Notes: a model not told the origin generated them from the sequence alone. DNA of 64,000 nt from Pycnopodia helianthoides (GCA_032158295.1 CM063259.1:818501-882500); one strand, 5' to 3'. Shown: positions 21,000 through 33,494, counted from the first letter of the stretch. Translations and numbers: made by a program.

Positions 21000-21500
21000 G
21001 GTTTCCATAAAACGGGATATTAGAGAAGAACTGGGTTTTGGATAAAGCATAAAGTTTCGACGTTTCGATCAGTGTGCTCAGGTCGTCTTGAGGTGAAGTG
21101 ACAAACGAGCTGAGTACTGTTTGAAATGCCTACACTCTACCTTATCTCAAACCCAGCTCTTCTTGGGACGAACACTTCTCCCAAAAGAGGTTTTGTTCAT
21201 ATTGTTGTTCCTCAAAAAATGTAGTCAGTTCTTGTACCATTCTACGCCCCAAGAAGCTTCAGGTATGGCTTGCAACATTCAGGCCTTAACTCGCATATAC
21301 CTTCATATGCAGATACATACTTTCTTGATGGCCACTGCAGCATCAACATTCTCCTGAAGACGATCAGAGCATACTGATCGAAACGTTGAGTCGTTAACTA
21401 CCGGTTCTTTTCAGAACCAACAGTTACTCAAAAGAGATTTTAATATGGTGTTACCGCAAACCTCTCTTAGTTATACTCCCACCATGCAAAGCTTCAAATC
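21000..21500 (+). mobile_element. Penelope-like remnant with hammerhead-like motif
   Basis: At 21354-21383 the order CTGAAGA, a perfect 6-bp stem (GATCAG/CTGATC) with a 6-nt loop, then GAAAC matches the layout of a hammerhead core box. One extra C (21361) precedes the stem. An inverted, less perfect copy (GACGACCTGAGC / GATCGAAACGTCG on minus) is at about 21062-21100, and a third at about 30183-30220. The downstream segment around 21450-21500 (CACCATGCAAAGCTTCAAA) recurs at 32345. Such motifs occur in Penelope-like and related retroelements of marine animals. No reverse transcriptase is present, so this is a truncated or non-autonomous copy. Confidence 0.45.
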
Positions 21501-21863
21501 CTACTTAGCATCAACATTATCCAAAAATAAATAGATAATTCCCAAGGATTTTTGCAAAATATAATTGTGATTTGAACTCCTAAATCAGAACCCATGTTTT
21601 TTTTAATATCTTATGGTCATTAAGGCACTTCTGGATAAATACCTATTTTTAGAATCAAACTCATTACATGGAAGGTAACTTTATACATGTGTATTCAGCT
21701 GATTAGTTCCAGATGATTAGTTTGTACTAAACTAAAAGTATCTTCCTCTATAATTAATGAATAATTGTTCTGTCGATCGCCTGCACACAAATTAGCAGAG
21801 TTAACGCTGTCTTGATGTTTCACAGATGTGGAAGGTCAACCTTTACCTTTTGACCCCATTTAC

Positions 21864-21960
21864 TGACGTCACACGCGCGGCTATCGTCTGTCCATCATGT
21901 TCAGCCATTTTGGGAGTATAAAATGCACATTAACATAATCTTTACACTGCACGATTGTCG
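21864..21960 (+). promoter_or_regulatory. candidate CRE + TATA promoter
   Basis: TGACGTCA (21864-21871) lies 46 bp upstream of TATAAAA (21917-21923), with a GCCATTTTG between them. A second TGACGTCA is at 22050-22057. The spacing is textbook for a CREB-regulated TATA promoter. No first exon with a strong donor is obvious, so the transcript is unknown. Confidence 0.3.
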
Positions 21961-22264
21961 CCCTAAACTGACCACTCTGTCAGAGAAACATCACGCGGGA
22001 AAAAAACTGACCTCTTCCCAAAATGTCGCAAGCGAGAGTCATCGTGTGATGACGTCATGTGAGATGAGTCTTTACAGGGCAATTGCACGGCATCAAAATT
22101 GCGAGGTCAAGTCGCGAAACGTGATGGCCGGTGGTTGGGCACAGTCACTCATTACATCCCTGCATGTAAGACCTCAATGTAAAGCCCATTGTGCTTCACT
22201 TTCAAAATCTCCGTCTCAACAATCTCATTTTGTTTCTGAATTTGTTTTGTGTGTTCTAAAATGA

Positions 22265-25036
22265 TAGCACGTCTAAGCGATATCTACTATAAGAGGAGAC
22301 GATTACTGTTTACTATTGTAAAATATGTTAATGAGTGGCCACATATTATTTTCGATATTATTGAAACATCTACTCAGACTAAATTAAAGCAACACTAATG
22401 TGAACATGATTTTAACATATAACATATAATAACTTTAGTTCCAATTCGTTATTAATTTCTGAGCAGGTCGTGCTGTTTTGTCAGCATAATCTAAGACAGC
22501 GAAACCACACGTCTTATAAAACAGCAGCCGGTTTGAGTAATGACGTAGATTTGTTGTGTATAATCAAGCGGACTTTGTCCTCGACGCAAACACAGCACCA
22601 TCTTGTCAGTGTTTTTTCGATATTAACAATCAATGAAACCATCCTGATCTAGATTGGCGAGATTGGTGTAGTTTTTTGCCTGTGGCAGTCTTCTGTATCA
22701 TCACAGTATAATTACACACACTCATGTAGATACATAACGAGGCTGCGATAGACCCAGGAAACACGAGAAAATAAGAGAAAACATGAGACAATAAGAAAGA
22801 AGAGGAAATCTCAGACTGGGAAAACATGGAGGCGCCTGATGAGCAAACGTAACATTATTGTCTTATTAAGTTTAAAGATAAAGTATATTGTTTTGTGTGG
22901 GTTTTTTTCCTTCTTTATTTTATACATTTGTATTCCCGGGTATTATTCTGATACAAATGTAAAAGCTATGGTAATATCTTTCTCCCAAAGCATAGGCTGT
23001 TAATTTGTATCTGAAATGCTGTCGTTATTGGCGGAGGCAGGTGGGTTGGAGGAGGGGGGGGGGGACAGAAAGCTGCTGTTAAAAATACAGTTATATTAAA
23101 AAGTGTAAGGCACTTCCCAAGAAATATGACCCCAAGCTTGACCGCTCAGCCACTGCACAACACTCCACTATGGTTATACGTCACCTCAGCACCTTCTATG
23201 TTCTTTGCTATTGGTTGCCTCATGTCTACTATTAATCAATCATGTTCCTTTGGGAAACATATCAACAGCTCATTAACAGTCTTTGTTTCAAGAAAAACTC
23301 AAAGAAAATTACCTTGACTGTACACACATCGATTTCATTTATCTCTCTACCCACACAGTGACGCTATTCTCATTAACATCTGACTCAACAGCGTCCAGGC
23401 AATGACGTCATTACCTCAGATCGTCCCCTAAGATAACGAACTTCAATTCCATGAAATTAAAACAAACGCTCATTGTTTTGAGTAAGACGTGTTGATACTA
23501 ATGTGAAATTTTCGAGAGGGCGGGCATAGGGGGAAGGGTTACTCAAAACCAGGGAAGGGATCCAGCGTACAAGCTGGAGAAAATAAAAACAGCTCCAGAA
23601 AATATTTTAAAAAAACATTTTTTAAATAGATATTGGTGAAGCGGATGTTTTCTTTATTAACTGATAACAAAGTCTGCATCATTATTTTGAAAACCAAAAT
23701 GGTGAAAATAAAATAAACATAAAACAAACAAAACACAAACAAAAAGATTTTGGACTCATTATGGTAATTAATGAGCGTGTCGTTGTGCACGGTGTGTCTT
23801 TACAGGAACTCACAGAACCGGTTCTGAGTTTCTTATTCTTCTACACATTGTACTACGCGATCAAAAGAAGAAGACATGAACACGAATAAAATAAAACACA
23901 TACACACACTGAAGTGTGTAAACAGCTGTAATTGGAGACCTCTTAACTGTTCCTCTTTTGTTTCTACTTTACCTTTTTGGCAACAGTTCCCATTGGTTTT
24001 GTACATACTTTACAACTAGGAACCTTTACCCAAACGGGAACCATTTTCTCCGTTCGTTATATAGGTCCTTCGACTGTGTAATGCGTACCAACACACACCC
24101 TAATACTGTATAAATGAATGTGTTCTTGATACGCATTGTCATCTAACAGTAAGCAAAAGTCAATTATTGTGTAACACGGTGCATTGATTAATTAGTCATT
24201 GCCGAAACAAAAGACCCAAACCTAGTTTCAAACACAAAGCGGACATTTTGTTCCTCCATGTTTAGTTCACAATACAAATTTAATGGTCCTACTTGTCTCA
24301 TCTTGTTACGTCTAAACCATGACCAGGCTCACTTCAATATTATAACAGACTGTGTTTTTACATCTCAGTAATCAAAAGTGCGTATATTTCCCCTGCCTAC
24401 TTTAGTTGTAAGTTATTTATTTTATCCTTGCCGTAAATACCATTGTTAACGAGTTTTGATGTAAATGGCAGGAAAACGTTATTTCTGGCTGAATTAGTAA
24501 CAATGGACAAAATGTGCAATATTATTTGGACCACCCGGTCGTCATGGTAACAGAGCCAGGCTGGTAACGAGGAGCGGCGTCGGGTGATTGGATGGTACTC
24601 GGCGGGCGAAGCACTTCAAAGGGTATTGGGGATGCTCGTTCACAAAATAATGCAGACTCCAAATTCCAAAATGACTAGCATTTTATACGATTAATAATAA
24701 CCCTCAGAGCAGTATCAGATGGCGTGCATAAATCGCAGATTTAAGAAAAAAGAATACAATTAAAAATGGTTGTGTTGTTTCGAAAGCTAAGTCTGGTTAG
24801 TTCAGAGCATAATTTGACTTGAACGTCGTGTGGATCGTTAAGAATAACCGCTGTTTTATGAACTCAGTCGTCATTCATTTTCTAATAAGCTGGCCCAGAG
24901 TGTCACCCTCAAACCGATGACTCATAACTATTTTCTTGATGTTTAATTATTTGATACTTATTAATTATTAACCTATTAGCTAATTGCTGCAAATCTTTTG
25001 TTTCTTGACTACCGGCGTCAAGCTACTACCCACAGG
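22265..25036. other. gene-free stretch
   Basis: I see no exon or RNA gene. It includes a G-run near 23056-23064, a TGACGTCA at 23403-23410, and otherwise unremarkable AT-rich sequence. Confidence 0.4.
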
Positions 25037-26038
25037 TTGTTTGTTTTGTTTGTTTTTTTGTTTATGTTTGTTTGTTTGTTTGTTTGTTTGTTGTTTGTTT
25101 TTGTTTGTTTTTGTTTGTTTTTTTGTTTGTTTTTGTTTGTTTGTTTGTTTGTTTGTTTGTTTGTTTGTTTGTTTGTTTGTTTGTTTGTTTGTTTGTTTGT
25201 TTGTTTGTTTGTTTGTTTGTTTGTTTGTTTTTTGTTTGTTTGTTTGTTGTTGTTGTTGTTGTTTGTTTGTGTTTGTGTTTGTTTGTTTGTTTGTTTGTTT
25301 GTGTTTGTTGTTTGTTTGTTTGTTTGTTTGTTTGTTTGTTTTTTTTGTTTGTTGTGTTTGTTTGTTTGTTTGTTTGTTTTTGTTTGTTTGTTTGTTTGTT
25401 TGTTTGTTTGTTTGTTTGTTTGTTGTTTGTTTGTTTGTTGTTTGTTTGTTTGTTTGTTTGTTTGTTTGTTTGTTTGTTTGTTTGTTTGTTTGTTTGTTTG
25501 TTTGTTTGTTTGTTTGTTGTGTTTGTTTTGTTTGTTTGTTTGTTTTTTTGTTGTTTGGAGTTGTTTTTGTGTGTTTGTTGTTTGTGTTTGTGTGTTTGTG
25601 TGTTTGTGTGTTTGTGTGTTTGTGTGTTTGTGTGTTTGTGTGTTTGTGGTTGGTGTTTGGTGTTTGTGGTTTGGTTGTGTTGTGTGTTGGTGTTTGTGTG
25701 TTGTGTTTTTTTTGTTTGTTTGTTTGTTTGTTTGTTTGTTTGTTTTGTTTGTTTGTTTGTTTGTTGTTTGTTTGTTGTTTGTTTGTGTTTGTTGTTTGTT
25801 TGTTTGTTGTTTGTTTGTTTGTTTGTTTGTTTGTTTGTTTGTTGTGTGTGTTGTGGTGTTTGTTGTGGTTTGGTTTGTGTTTGTTGTTTGTTGTGTGTGT
25901 GTTGTTGTTGTTGTTGTTTGTTGTTTGTGTTGTTGTGTTGTTTGTTGTTTGTTGTTTGTGTTGTGTTTGTTGGTTGTGTTGTTGTTGTGTTGTTTGTGTT
26001 GTTTGTTTGTTTGTTTGGTTGTTTGTTTGTTTGTTTTT
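25037..26038 (+). repeat. ~1-kb (TTTG)n microsatellite array
   Basis: Almost pure TTTG units for about 1 kb, interrupted by TTG, TTTGTG and T-run variants. The G/T strand is the plus strand throughout, with no A or C inside apart from an isolated interruption near the left end (TTTATG). All overlapping long open frames (Cys-Leu-Phe-Val or Asn-Lys-Gln-Thr repeats) are artefacts of the repeat. Confidence 0.97.
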
Positions 26039-26752
26039 ACTATTCTTATTTGTTTGGACCGAATGAGATCCACTGGTTACTTGTCGGAAGTGCATGGATA
26101 ATGCATTGTGTGGTTCAAATATATAATTTGATTTAAACAAATGATTTGCATTACTTTTCATAACATAATTTAATTATACTTTTGTAATTTCAAACTCTAG
26201 CTAATTTTTTAAACACTTTAATTTTTACATTTCGTCGATATTTGTTTGTGTATTTTTTATATACATTTTTAATCAACTAGTTATTTATTTATGTAACGTT
26301 TTTATTTGTTTATTTATTTTTTCTTGGGGGGGGGACACTTTTGCTCACCTATGCAATGTGTTTGACTTTTGTAAAGCTATCCCAGGAGGACGTTCATCTT
26401 CGTAAAAAATACGATAATATATTTGCAGAGAATGGGATCCCTACATGGAGTTAGACTAGAACCAAGACGCGTTCCAGCAGGTGCCTCGTCACTCTTGAGT
26501 TGAGGCTGGCGGTAACGACCTGCCACCCACGTGTCGATATATTGTATCTCTAACTTGTAACTTTTTCATATGACTGTAACTTGATAGTTTTCTTATATTA
26601 AAATTCCAATCAGCGTTTACTGCGAGGCATTCGGTGTAAATGAGAACATATAAAGTTTCTGTGGGTGTGTAAGTGAACGTGACTTGGGAAATCAGAGGAC
26701 AGCATTGACGCAAAGAACACCAATCGTTGACCTTCATAATTCATGACTGAGC

Positions 26753-26818
26753 GTGATCTCAACCCGGGTCCAAAGTGATCTCAACCCGAGTCCAAAGTGA
26801 TCTCAACCCGGGTCCAAA
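26753..26818 (+). repeat. 22-bp tandem repeat, 3 copies
   Basis: Three consecutive units of GTGATCTCAACCCGGGTCCA plus AA, one with a single substitution. They lie just left of the inverted-repeat element at 26845-27073 and share its CCCGGGT theme. Confidence 0.85.
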
Positions 26819-26844
26819 GTCTCGGTCAGACTGAGCGGAATCTG

Positions 26845-27073
26845 CACTCTAAACCACTCCCGGGGCCAGAGTTGATCCGGGTTCCGGGTCCCAGTGGGTC
26901 CTGACCCATTTCTGACCCGGAAAGTTGTGCAAAAAGGGGATTTTAAATCGGATTCTGCGTCAGTTTGACCAATGCCTGGGTAATTTTGGCACAGATTATG
27001 GGCTATACTGACCCAAAAATGTATCAGGCCTCACGGGATCCGGATCAAAATTGACCCGGAGGTTTTCAGAGTG
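26845..27073. mobile_element. 229-bp inverted-repeat element
   Basis: The ends are CACTCTAAACCACTCCCGGG and CCCGGAGGTTTTCAGAGTG, imperfect inverted repeats of about 38 bp that share CACTCT, an AACC core and GATCCGG. There is no coding frame. No clear target duplication was found. Confidence 0.65.
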
Positions 27074-30000
27074 TGATCCTGGGTGTATTCCCTTACCGTA
27101 GTGACCGGACAGTTGGTTTAAATCCGCCGGGTGAGTTGTCTATCCACTCTGTAAACCATCAGGCTAGTCAAAAGACATATTATGACTTTATTCTCTCAAT
27201 GTTCCTTTAAAGCTTCCGTAGGTCTTGACTAAATTACAGCCCAACACTGTACATTATGCAACCCTGGTAACATTTAGGCACGGGCTAGTTTACGTTTTGG
27301 CCTGGGCTACACGTAGGTTCATTGTACGAGCTAGTGCAGGCTCGGGCTTACATTTAGGTGCCGCACAGACAATCGTTCGCCGTTGAAAGCCTATTGACGA
27401 TCCAACATTAGCATTTCCAAGAACCACTTTGCCGTTCCTTTCTACAGAGAATACAAGCAAGCGGTAGTAGATCATGAGATAGTGGGAATAACAAGAGGTA
27501 TCCGTTTGGTCACATCTGTGCCGGGTATCTGCGTTTGATGTTAATGTGTAAACGAGTTTAATGGAGGCTGAAACAAAGAGATCTGAGTTGTCCTTCCTGC
27601 GAGTCTGAAGTGAGACTGATCGTCAGTGTCCGCTCGTATGAACACAAACAAGAAGGAAAGGAGCAGATGTGGGCTCCAGTTGTCATCGTGCAGACTACTT
27701 TCTCTCAGGACATTAACTGAGCGAAAAATGGGTCAATTAACACGATTCAAGTCAGCTGCGGCGGTCACTAGACCTGTAAAGCTCAGCCATGAAAAACAGC
27801 ACTCGGTTCGTGTGCTGTACGTGTTATAGGAAATCCCTTCTCACTTTAGAGTAGCTCCATTCTATGATGGGTGTTTTCGATACCGAGAAACCTACATCGA
27901 TATCATTTAGTATCGATCCTTGGACTCTTTCAGATTGCTTCTTTCCGGATATGAAAATTTAAAATAGAAGGTGTCGAGTAGAACAAAAGGTCGAGTTCTG
28001 GGTCTTAATCGATAAAACGAATCAGGGGAAGAAAATCTAATATGGCAATAAAGTTGAAAGTGATTGCGAATTGTGAGTACTGCCCAAAATGGAGAGTAGT
28101 CCACAACTGAAGAAATCAATTATTCTCCTCACAGGAAGATACATAAATAAATTAAAACTAAAAGTCGATTCTCATTTTCTCGGATAGATTTATCAGTATT
28201 TATATATTTTTGTCTTACTCAGTTTTCTTGTGTGGGCGTCTCTGTATGTTTTGATGGATAAGTGCGCATTGTGTAATCGAGGCATCTATAAAGTTTAAGA
28301 ATTTGTGTTGAGCTTGTATCCAACGGATGCGTTTGTAATAACTTTTTATATTACAATATTTCACAGTCATGTACAGATTCACGCTCGTGCAGAAGCAAGC
28401 CCAATTTCACGAATGTTAAATATCGCCTGGGAATACACAACTAATATAAATCAGTAATAACGCAGTAAATGTTTTCGTAGAGGCTGTGATCCCATGGGAT
28501 AATCCATTCGGATTTAAAGATTGCACTTGATGGGAGCTGGTAATCTGACGAGTTATCCACATGGTGCCATTCACCCTGTCCGATGAGTCATTATCTTTTG
28601 GTAAGGCGACGGGTACCAACGGTGGAAAGGCGCCCAGACTTCATTATATAAGATGTCAAAATAAGCTAATTTCTGCTACAGTTATTGCGAGATCACTATT
28701 TCCATCGAGAATGCAATCTTCCACACCCCAAAAGATTAAATAATTATGAAAAATTAGTTCATTAATTTCGAATAACAATAAATGAAGTCAGGTCCCCAGA
28801 TAGTTTTTATTATTATAATATGTTCTTCCCTCATTTAATTCTCAACGCTAAAAAAAAATTAAAGAAGAAGAATAAAGTCAACATAATTAAGTTATATACA
28901 AGCAATGCATCGTACATATAAAATGTAGAAGGGCCATTGAACAAACAGATCGCCGAAGACCGCACTACCATTTCAAGGTTTCAGTTAAGATAATCAATTT
29001 AATATTAAACAGAACATAGGCCTACATAGGTGCAGGATGGATAATGCATTACAGTGCAACATCATTGTCTATGCGTATATAATTATATTAATGTGTTAAT
29101 TAATCATGTTAGTTTATGGCTAGGCCGTGCTAGCGTCCTAAAACTTGTGGAAATCCCACGAACCAATATGGCGTGTAGGTTGTTCTCGCCCTGTAAACAC
29201 TATACTGAATAACAGTAGTCTTGAGGGAAAACCGCGATAGCAAAACCCAACTGAAACGTAAATTAAACAATATGTAGAGTGATTGAAAATAGATGCAGTG
29301 ACATTTTTACATTTGTGTCGTTGAAAATGCATTACAATGTTTGCAACTGGATATTGAAAAGCTTCTTCGCTGAAGCAGTCACAAGAGGACTGTTGTTTTG
29401 TATACTTATAATAGTGGAGTTGTTTTTGCAGAACGAAAAATAAAATGACCAAGCTAGTGCTGTTTCCCCTCGAGGATACAAACTGACTCACCCTTCTAAC
29501 ATTCCACGTTGTCCCATATTCTGGACTTGATATGTCATGTATTAAACCTGTACTAACGCCCTTTTAACATGTATTTATTCATTTGTTTTCTGGCGTTATC
29601 TCTGGCTTAGTGTGGTTGGCAGTCTGTGGCGTTGGTACATGGAAAGCCCAGGGTTCGGGATGGCGCCCGTAACCTCTTAAATTCAGCCCAGGCGCCGTGG
29701 AAGAGCAGAGAGAGGGTCCCTGGCTCTGACTTTGGGGTTTGAAATACTGCCAGCACAATTTCTGGACCTTCCTTTGGTCGTGGTCTTTTCAATTGATTTC
29801 CAATTGGCGTCCTCAGGGTTATTAATGGTTCTGCACGAAATGGACCAAGAATGAGGGCGGTAATTAGTCAAGTCCGTCGCTGGTTCTTGACGGCTTTGAT
29901 GACGGCATAGGTTTGTTGGTTCTCGTTCGCTATTTTTTTTTCTATTCATTTTAGTGAGCGTGGGGATCTGGAGTCAGGCTGAACAAACCACCCCACCAGT

Positions 30001-30807
30001 CTTGTAGGTTTGGATTTTGGGTTGTAGTCATAAATAAAGGAACGATATCACGCATTCGCGTTATTCACGAGCAGCCATCTTGTTTTTTCCCCGAATACAA
30101 CAATATCGTGAACATAGGAAACAAGACTGTATGTGTAGTTTATCGTGGTTTCGGTTTGCAGTAACACCACTGTGCCATGCGCATGAAGACAATCACAGTA
30201 TACTGACCGAAACGTCAAGTATCAGTATCGGACTATACTCGTAGTCGTTCACACTGATGCCCGCAGCGGGTATCAAACAGAGAATAGATGTGAGTTAACG
30301 TTACTTCGGAGGTGTACATTCACGCAAACCATCGAGTCTTCATGACCGGTTCTTAAATTTTCAACTTGTGAAATTTCCATCTGCGAGTCTACAACTTGTA
30401 ACGACAATGTTTTTGTTTGTTATTTGCACTTATGTTCTGCTAAAAATACACCGAAATTCGATGGATTTAACCCTTGAGTTGAGGGCTGTTATCACTAAGT
30501 CAAGGCACAGGTTTATTTCATTGTTTTCTCCAAAGTGCAATGCCCTGGGGGAGTCAAAGCCCTCGATATCGCAAACTGGACTATTCCACATATCTAAGAG
30601 GGGTATAATGTCCCAGAGTTGTGTAATTTTCTTTATTTGAGAGGCTGAAAAATATTTTCACTCATATAGTTCGTTCACAAACATGTAGACATATAGAACT
30701 ACTCATAGGCCTACCCAAACCTCTGATAAAGTGGAGCCATCTGTTCCAGACGTCTTGCTGACAGCCTGTGCTAGGTTCTGAGGTTTCCAACACCCCTCCC
30801 CCTGCCA
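27074..30807. other. gene-free stretch
   Basis: No exon is supported. An ATG at 28561 followed by 13 codons (MVPFTLSDESLSF) and a GTAAGG donor at 28601 is a weak first-exon candidate on the plus strand. A GC-richer patch at 29607-29950 has open frames on minus but no splice context. The hammerhead-like motif near 30183-30220 is degenerate. Confidence 0.35.
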
Positions 30808-30973
30808 ATAGATAAATTGCAATAGACTTCATCGGCCGCCATCTTTGATGAATTGTGCATGCGTGAAGAGCTTTCATTGGCTGAGAGTCGTGCGTAGCGC
30901 GTACACGCGTGCACTTTTCCATTGTTTTACATCAAAGATGGCGGTCAATGACGCGTATTGCAATCCATCTATC
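30808..30973. mobile_element. 166-bp inverted-repeat element with YY1-type ends
   Basis: The left end (ATAGATAAATTGCAATAGAC onward to CCGCCATCTTTGATG) and the right end (CATCAAAGATGGCGG, then TATTGCAATCCATCTAT) are inverted repeats of about 43 bp. The centre (TTGGCTGAGAGTCGTGCG) recurs at 12478-12660 and about 35080-35140. No coding capacity. Confidence 0.75.
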
Positions 30974-31718
30974 AAACTTTTTCGGTTTACTGGTGAGCCA
31001 GTGACTAGTGGAACCTTCCCGCATTTGTGTAATTCCAGGGGTTTACTCCCTCACTTAAAGGTTCACAAGTTGTCTCAAAAAGACGACAGAAGTTGAAGAG
31101 GTTATCTGAAACCGAGCTTTGCCTGTTCACGTTTAGACTAAATTAAACACTCGAGTTGAAAGCTTTAATATATCCAACAATCAGTTTGCAAAAGACACTG
31201 CAGGGAGCGATTGACAATCAGATAATAAATTGGCCAATTAAGCCACCGGCTGAGTTTGCAGTAATGATCCTTTTCAATTTCACACAACTCGGTTGAAGCA
31301 AGGAGCAATAATTTGCTCCATGGTTAAACCATGGGGGTGGGGGGTGTCGATCCCAATGCGTTCCTTGCAATCGTTTCTCCATCAGGCAGCCCGGAGTATT
31401 CACAACGCCACTTTGGGCAAAACATGGTGGGCGTTGCTTCTTCTTAGTGATCATTGGCAGTGATGTCACACTGCCATTAGCAGGTGGAAACGCAATTCAA
31501 TTTGAATAAGGTCTGGGAGTGCCTGTCAACATTTGCTAAACATCATTGGCTCGGGCTGTGCGCGTTAAATGATAATGCCAGTCGGTATTTCGCAAATACA
31601 ATTTAGTGTTGGTTGCTCAAACGATACCCTGCACCACTTATTACGACCAAAAGATGGTGTTTCGAGCGTGCGTTGTGCTCGTTGCTCCATCTGATGTGGA
31701 ACTGGGTTGAGTACGCGT

Positions 31719-31787
31719 ACACATTCTGTACCTGGTCTGTCTCCTCTACATTCTGTACCTGGTCTGTCGCCTCTACATTCTGTACCT
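31719..31787 (+). repeat. 27-bp minisatellite, about 2.5 copies
   Basis: ACATTCTGTACCTGGTCTGT plus a 7-nt spacer repeats at 31721, 31748 and 31775. The period is a multiple of three, so it reads as a peptide repeat, but there is no gene context. Confidence 0.8.
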
Positions 31788-31822
31788 TATGGAGAGCCGC
31801 GGAGACAGCAAGTGGTAAAAAC

Positions 31823-32220
31823 GGGGCACAATTTCATAGAGCTGCTTAAGCACAAAGTACTGCTTAAACAATGTACGCTGCAAAAACTGGAGTGTTAAAA
31901 TTGACACCATGGGTGTTGTCACATATATATACCAAAACACGAATCAAAATTAACGCAATAGGGTGTTAAAATAACACTAATTTCTGCCAAAACAGTTACA
32001 TTGTAGTTAATTTTAACACCATATGATGTTAATTTTGATTCTCTTTTGGGTATCTATATGTGACAACACCCATGGTGTCAATTTTAACACTCCAGTTTTT
32101 GCAGTGTATGCTTAGCAAACATTAGCAGGATTCCAGCCACAGATAGTACATGTAAGATAGTATTGTGGCTGGTAACCTTATTCCGGTAAGCATACTTTGT
32201 TGTGCTTAGCCACTTTTTAC
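31823..32220. repeat. older dispersed repeat hosting a nested MITE
   Basis: The flanks read GGGGCACAATTTCATAGAGC, then GCTTAAGCACAAAG, and on the far side TATGCTTAGCAAAC and GCTTAGCCAC. This resembles a common marine-invertebrate repeat starting GGGCCCAATTTCAT, by recall. It is interrupted by the element at 31876-32106. Confidence 0.45.
31876..32106. mobile_element. 231-bp foldback MITE (Tc1/mariner-like, TA target)
   Basis: The ends are CGCTGCAAAAACTGGAGTG and CACTCCAGTTTTTGCAGTG, with TA immediately outside each end (31874-31875 and 32107-32108). The first 58 bp on each side are near-perfect inverted repeats, and similarity continues to about 94 bp per arm, so the element is almost a full palindrome. 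No coding capacity. Confidence 0.8.
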
Positions 32221-32395
32221 AAGGATTTTTATGTACGAAGGCTACAGGAGAACAAGCCAACCTAGTCTTTTCAGGGCCGATACCTCATCCCTATAGGGGA
32301 GTTTAAACTTAGAAGATGAACACGAGATAGTTACGGTTATTTCTACCATGCAAAGCCTCAGTTTCTACACTCTTGAAAATTCAGATTAAAGGGCG

Positions 32396-32731
32396 TGTAC
32401 AACATTGGTAGACTAAAAATATAAATGTTTACAGATTTGCACATAACTTACATGGTATAAAGATAGCCATGGTGGAAAACTTCCCTTGAAATAGTTTGGC
32501 TTGAGATGCTATATTTTTTGGGAAATTAGTAAAACAATTGGTTTTTATCACGGTGATAAAATCCGATGTTACAAAACAGAGAAAACAAAGGGGTCTTTTA
32601 CTGTTTTCTTGTGACTCTGATGCCCGATTGAGCTTAAATGTTCACAGGTTTGTTATTTCACGGATATGTTGGGTTACACAAAGTGTGGTTACTGGTATTT
32701 GACATCTACCAATGTTGTACACATGCTTTAA
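32396..32731. mobile_element. MITE-like family C, copy 1
   Basis: TTAA-flanked, starting AAAGGGCGTGTACAACATTGG and ending CCAATGTTGTACACATGCTT. A central ATCACGGTGAT palindrome marks the middle. Related copies are at 55658-55999 and, truncated, at about 60440-60620. Confidence 0.7.
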
Positions 32732-32960
32732 GCAGACTGAAGAAGCTGCTTTTTTTCTTAGAATAATTCTATTGTCACCGACCAGGAACAGTAAACTGCC
32801 ATTGACAGGTATAGGTTTTCCCATACCGATTTAAACAGAAAACTCATTTAATTCAACGCCTGGCTCATTCAATTTCGTTTGAAATTTAGTACGTTGTCGC
32901 ATCAGCATTCAATAGTCAAGAGGAGTAATATAATTTCACCAGTTTATAGCATTCACTGGT

Positions 32961-33092
32961 TAATAAATAAGATAATTCGAATTCATTTGGTCGCAAAGTA
33001 TATTGAATTTCGTTAAGCCAACTGTCAGAGTCTGGTCAATATTCATCAACTGTAAGAAGTACAAAATAAAACTGAAGAATGGAGAAAGTATA
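32961..33092 (+). repeat. 132-bp direct repeat, left copy
   Basis: Nearly identical (about four mismatches) to 33492-33623, and the family A MITE at 33096-33494 lies between them. It starts with TTAA (32960-32963), as the right copy does. Confidence 0.9.
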
Positions 33093-33095
33093 ATC

Positions 33096-33494
33096 TTAAA
33101 GGAAAACATTACAGAATTGGTTTTTGCTAACAAAACAGTTGCTGGCAGTTTAAGCACTTTATGTAATCCACAATATACATAAACTGACAAACCTGTAGAA
33201 GTTTGAGATCGATCGGCCATCTGGGTCACGAGAAAATAGTGAAAATCCGATTACACATTTGCATGAAATCATATAGATTCAACAAATGAATAAAACGCTC
33301 ACCGAGCGATAGACACCAATCGGAAAATTAGTTTATTCATTTCTCATCAAATATGGCATTTAAGACAGAAATATATTCAAGGGATAGTTTTCTACTATCA
33401 TCATCATTAGACCGTGTAAGTTTTATGTAAATCTGTGATTAAAAAGTACATTTTACAAGTTTTTTTTCTTACCAATTCTGTAATGTCCCTTTAA
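33096..33494 (-). mobile_element. MITE-like family A, copy 2
   Basis: TTAA at 33096-33099 and 33491-33494. Inverted termini with ACATTACAGAATTGG and CCAATTCTGTAATG. Orientation is opposite to the copy at 8519. Flanked on both sides by a 132-bp direct duplication. Confidence 0.8.

Noticed and set aside
24980..26161. Very long open frames (350-390 codons) on both strands over the TTTG array
   Set aside because: They translate only the tetranucleotide repeat (Asn-Lys-Gln-Thr or Cys-Leu-Phe-Val) and have no independent coding signal.
28561..28743. 60-codon frame with a possible donor after 13 codons
   Set aside because: No promoter or partner exon was recognised. Kept only as a weak possibility in the stretch description.
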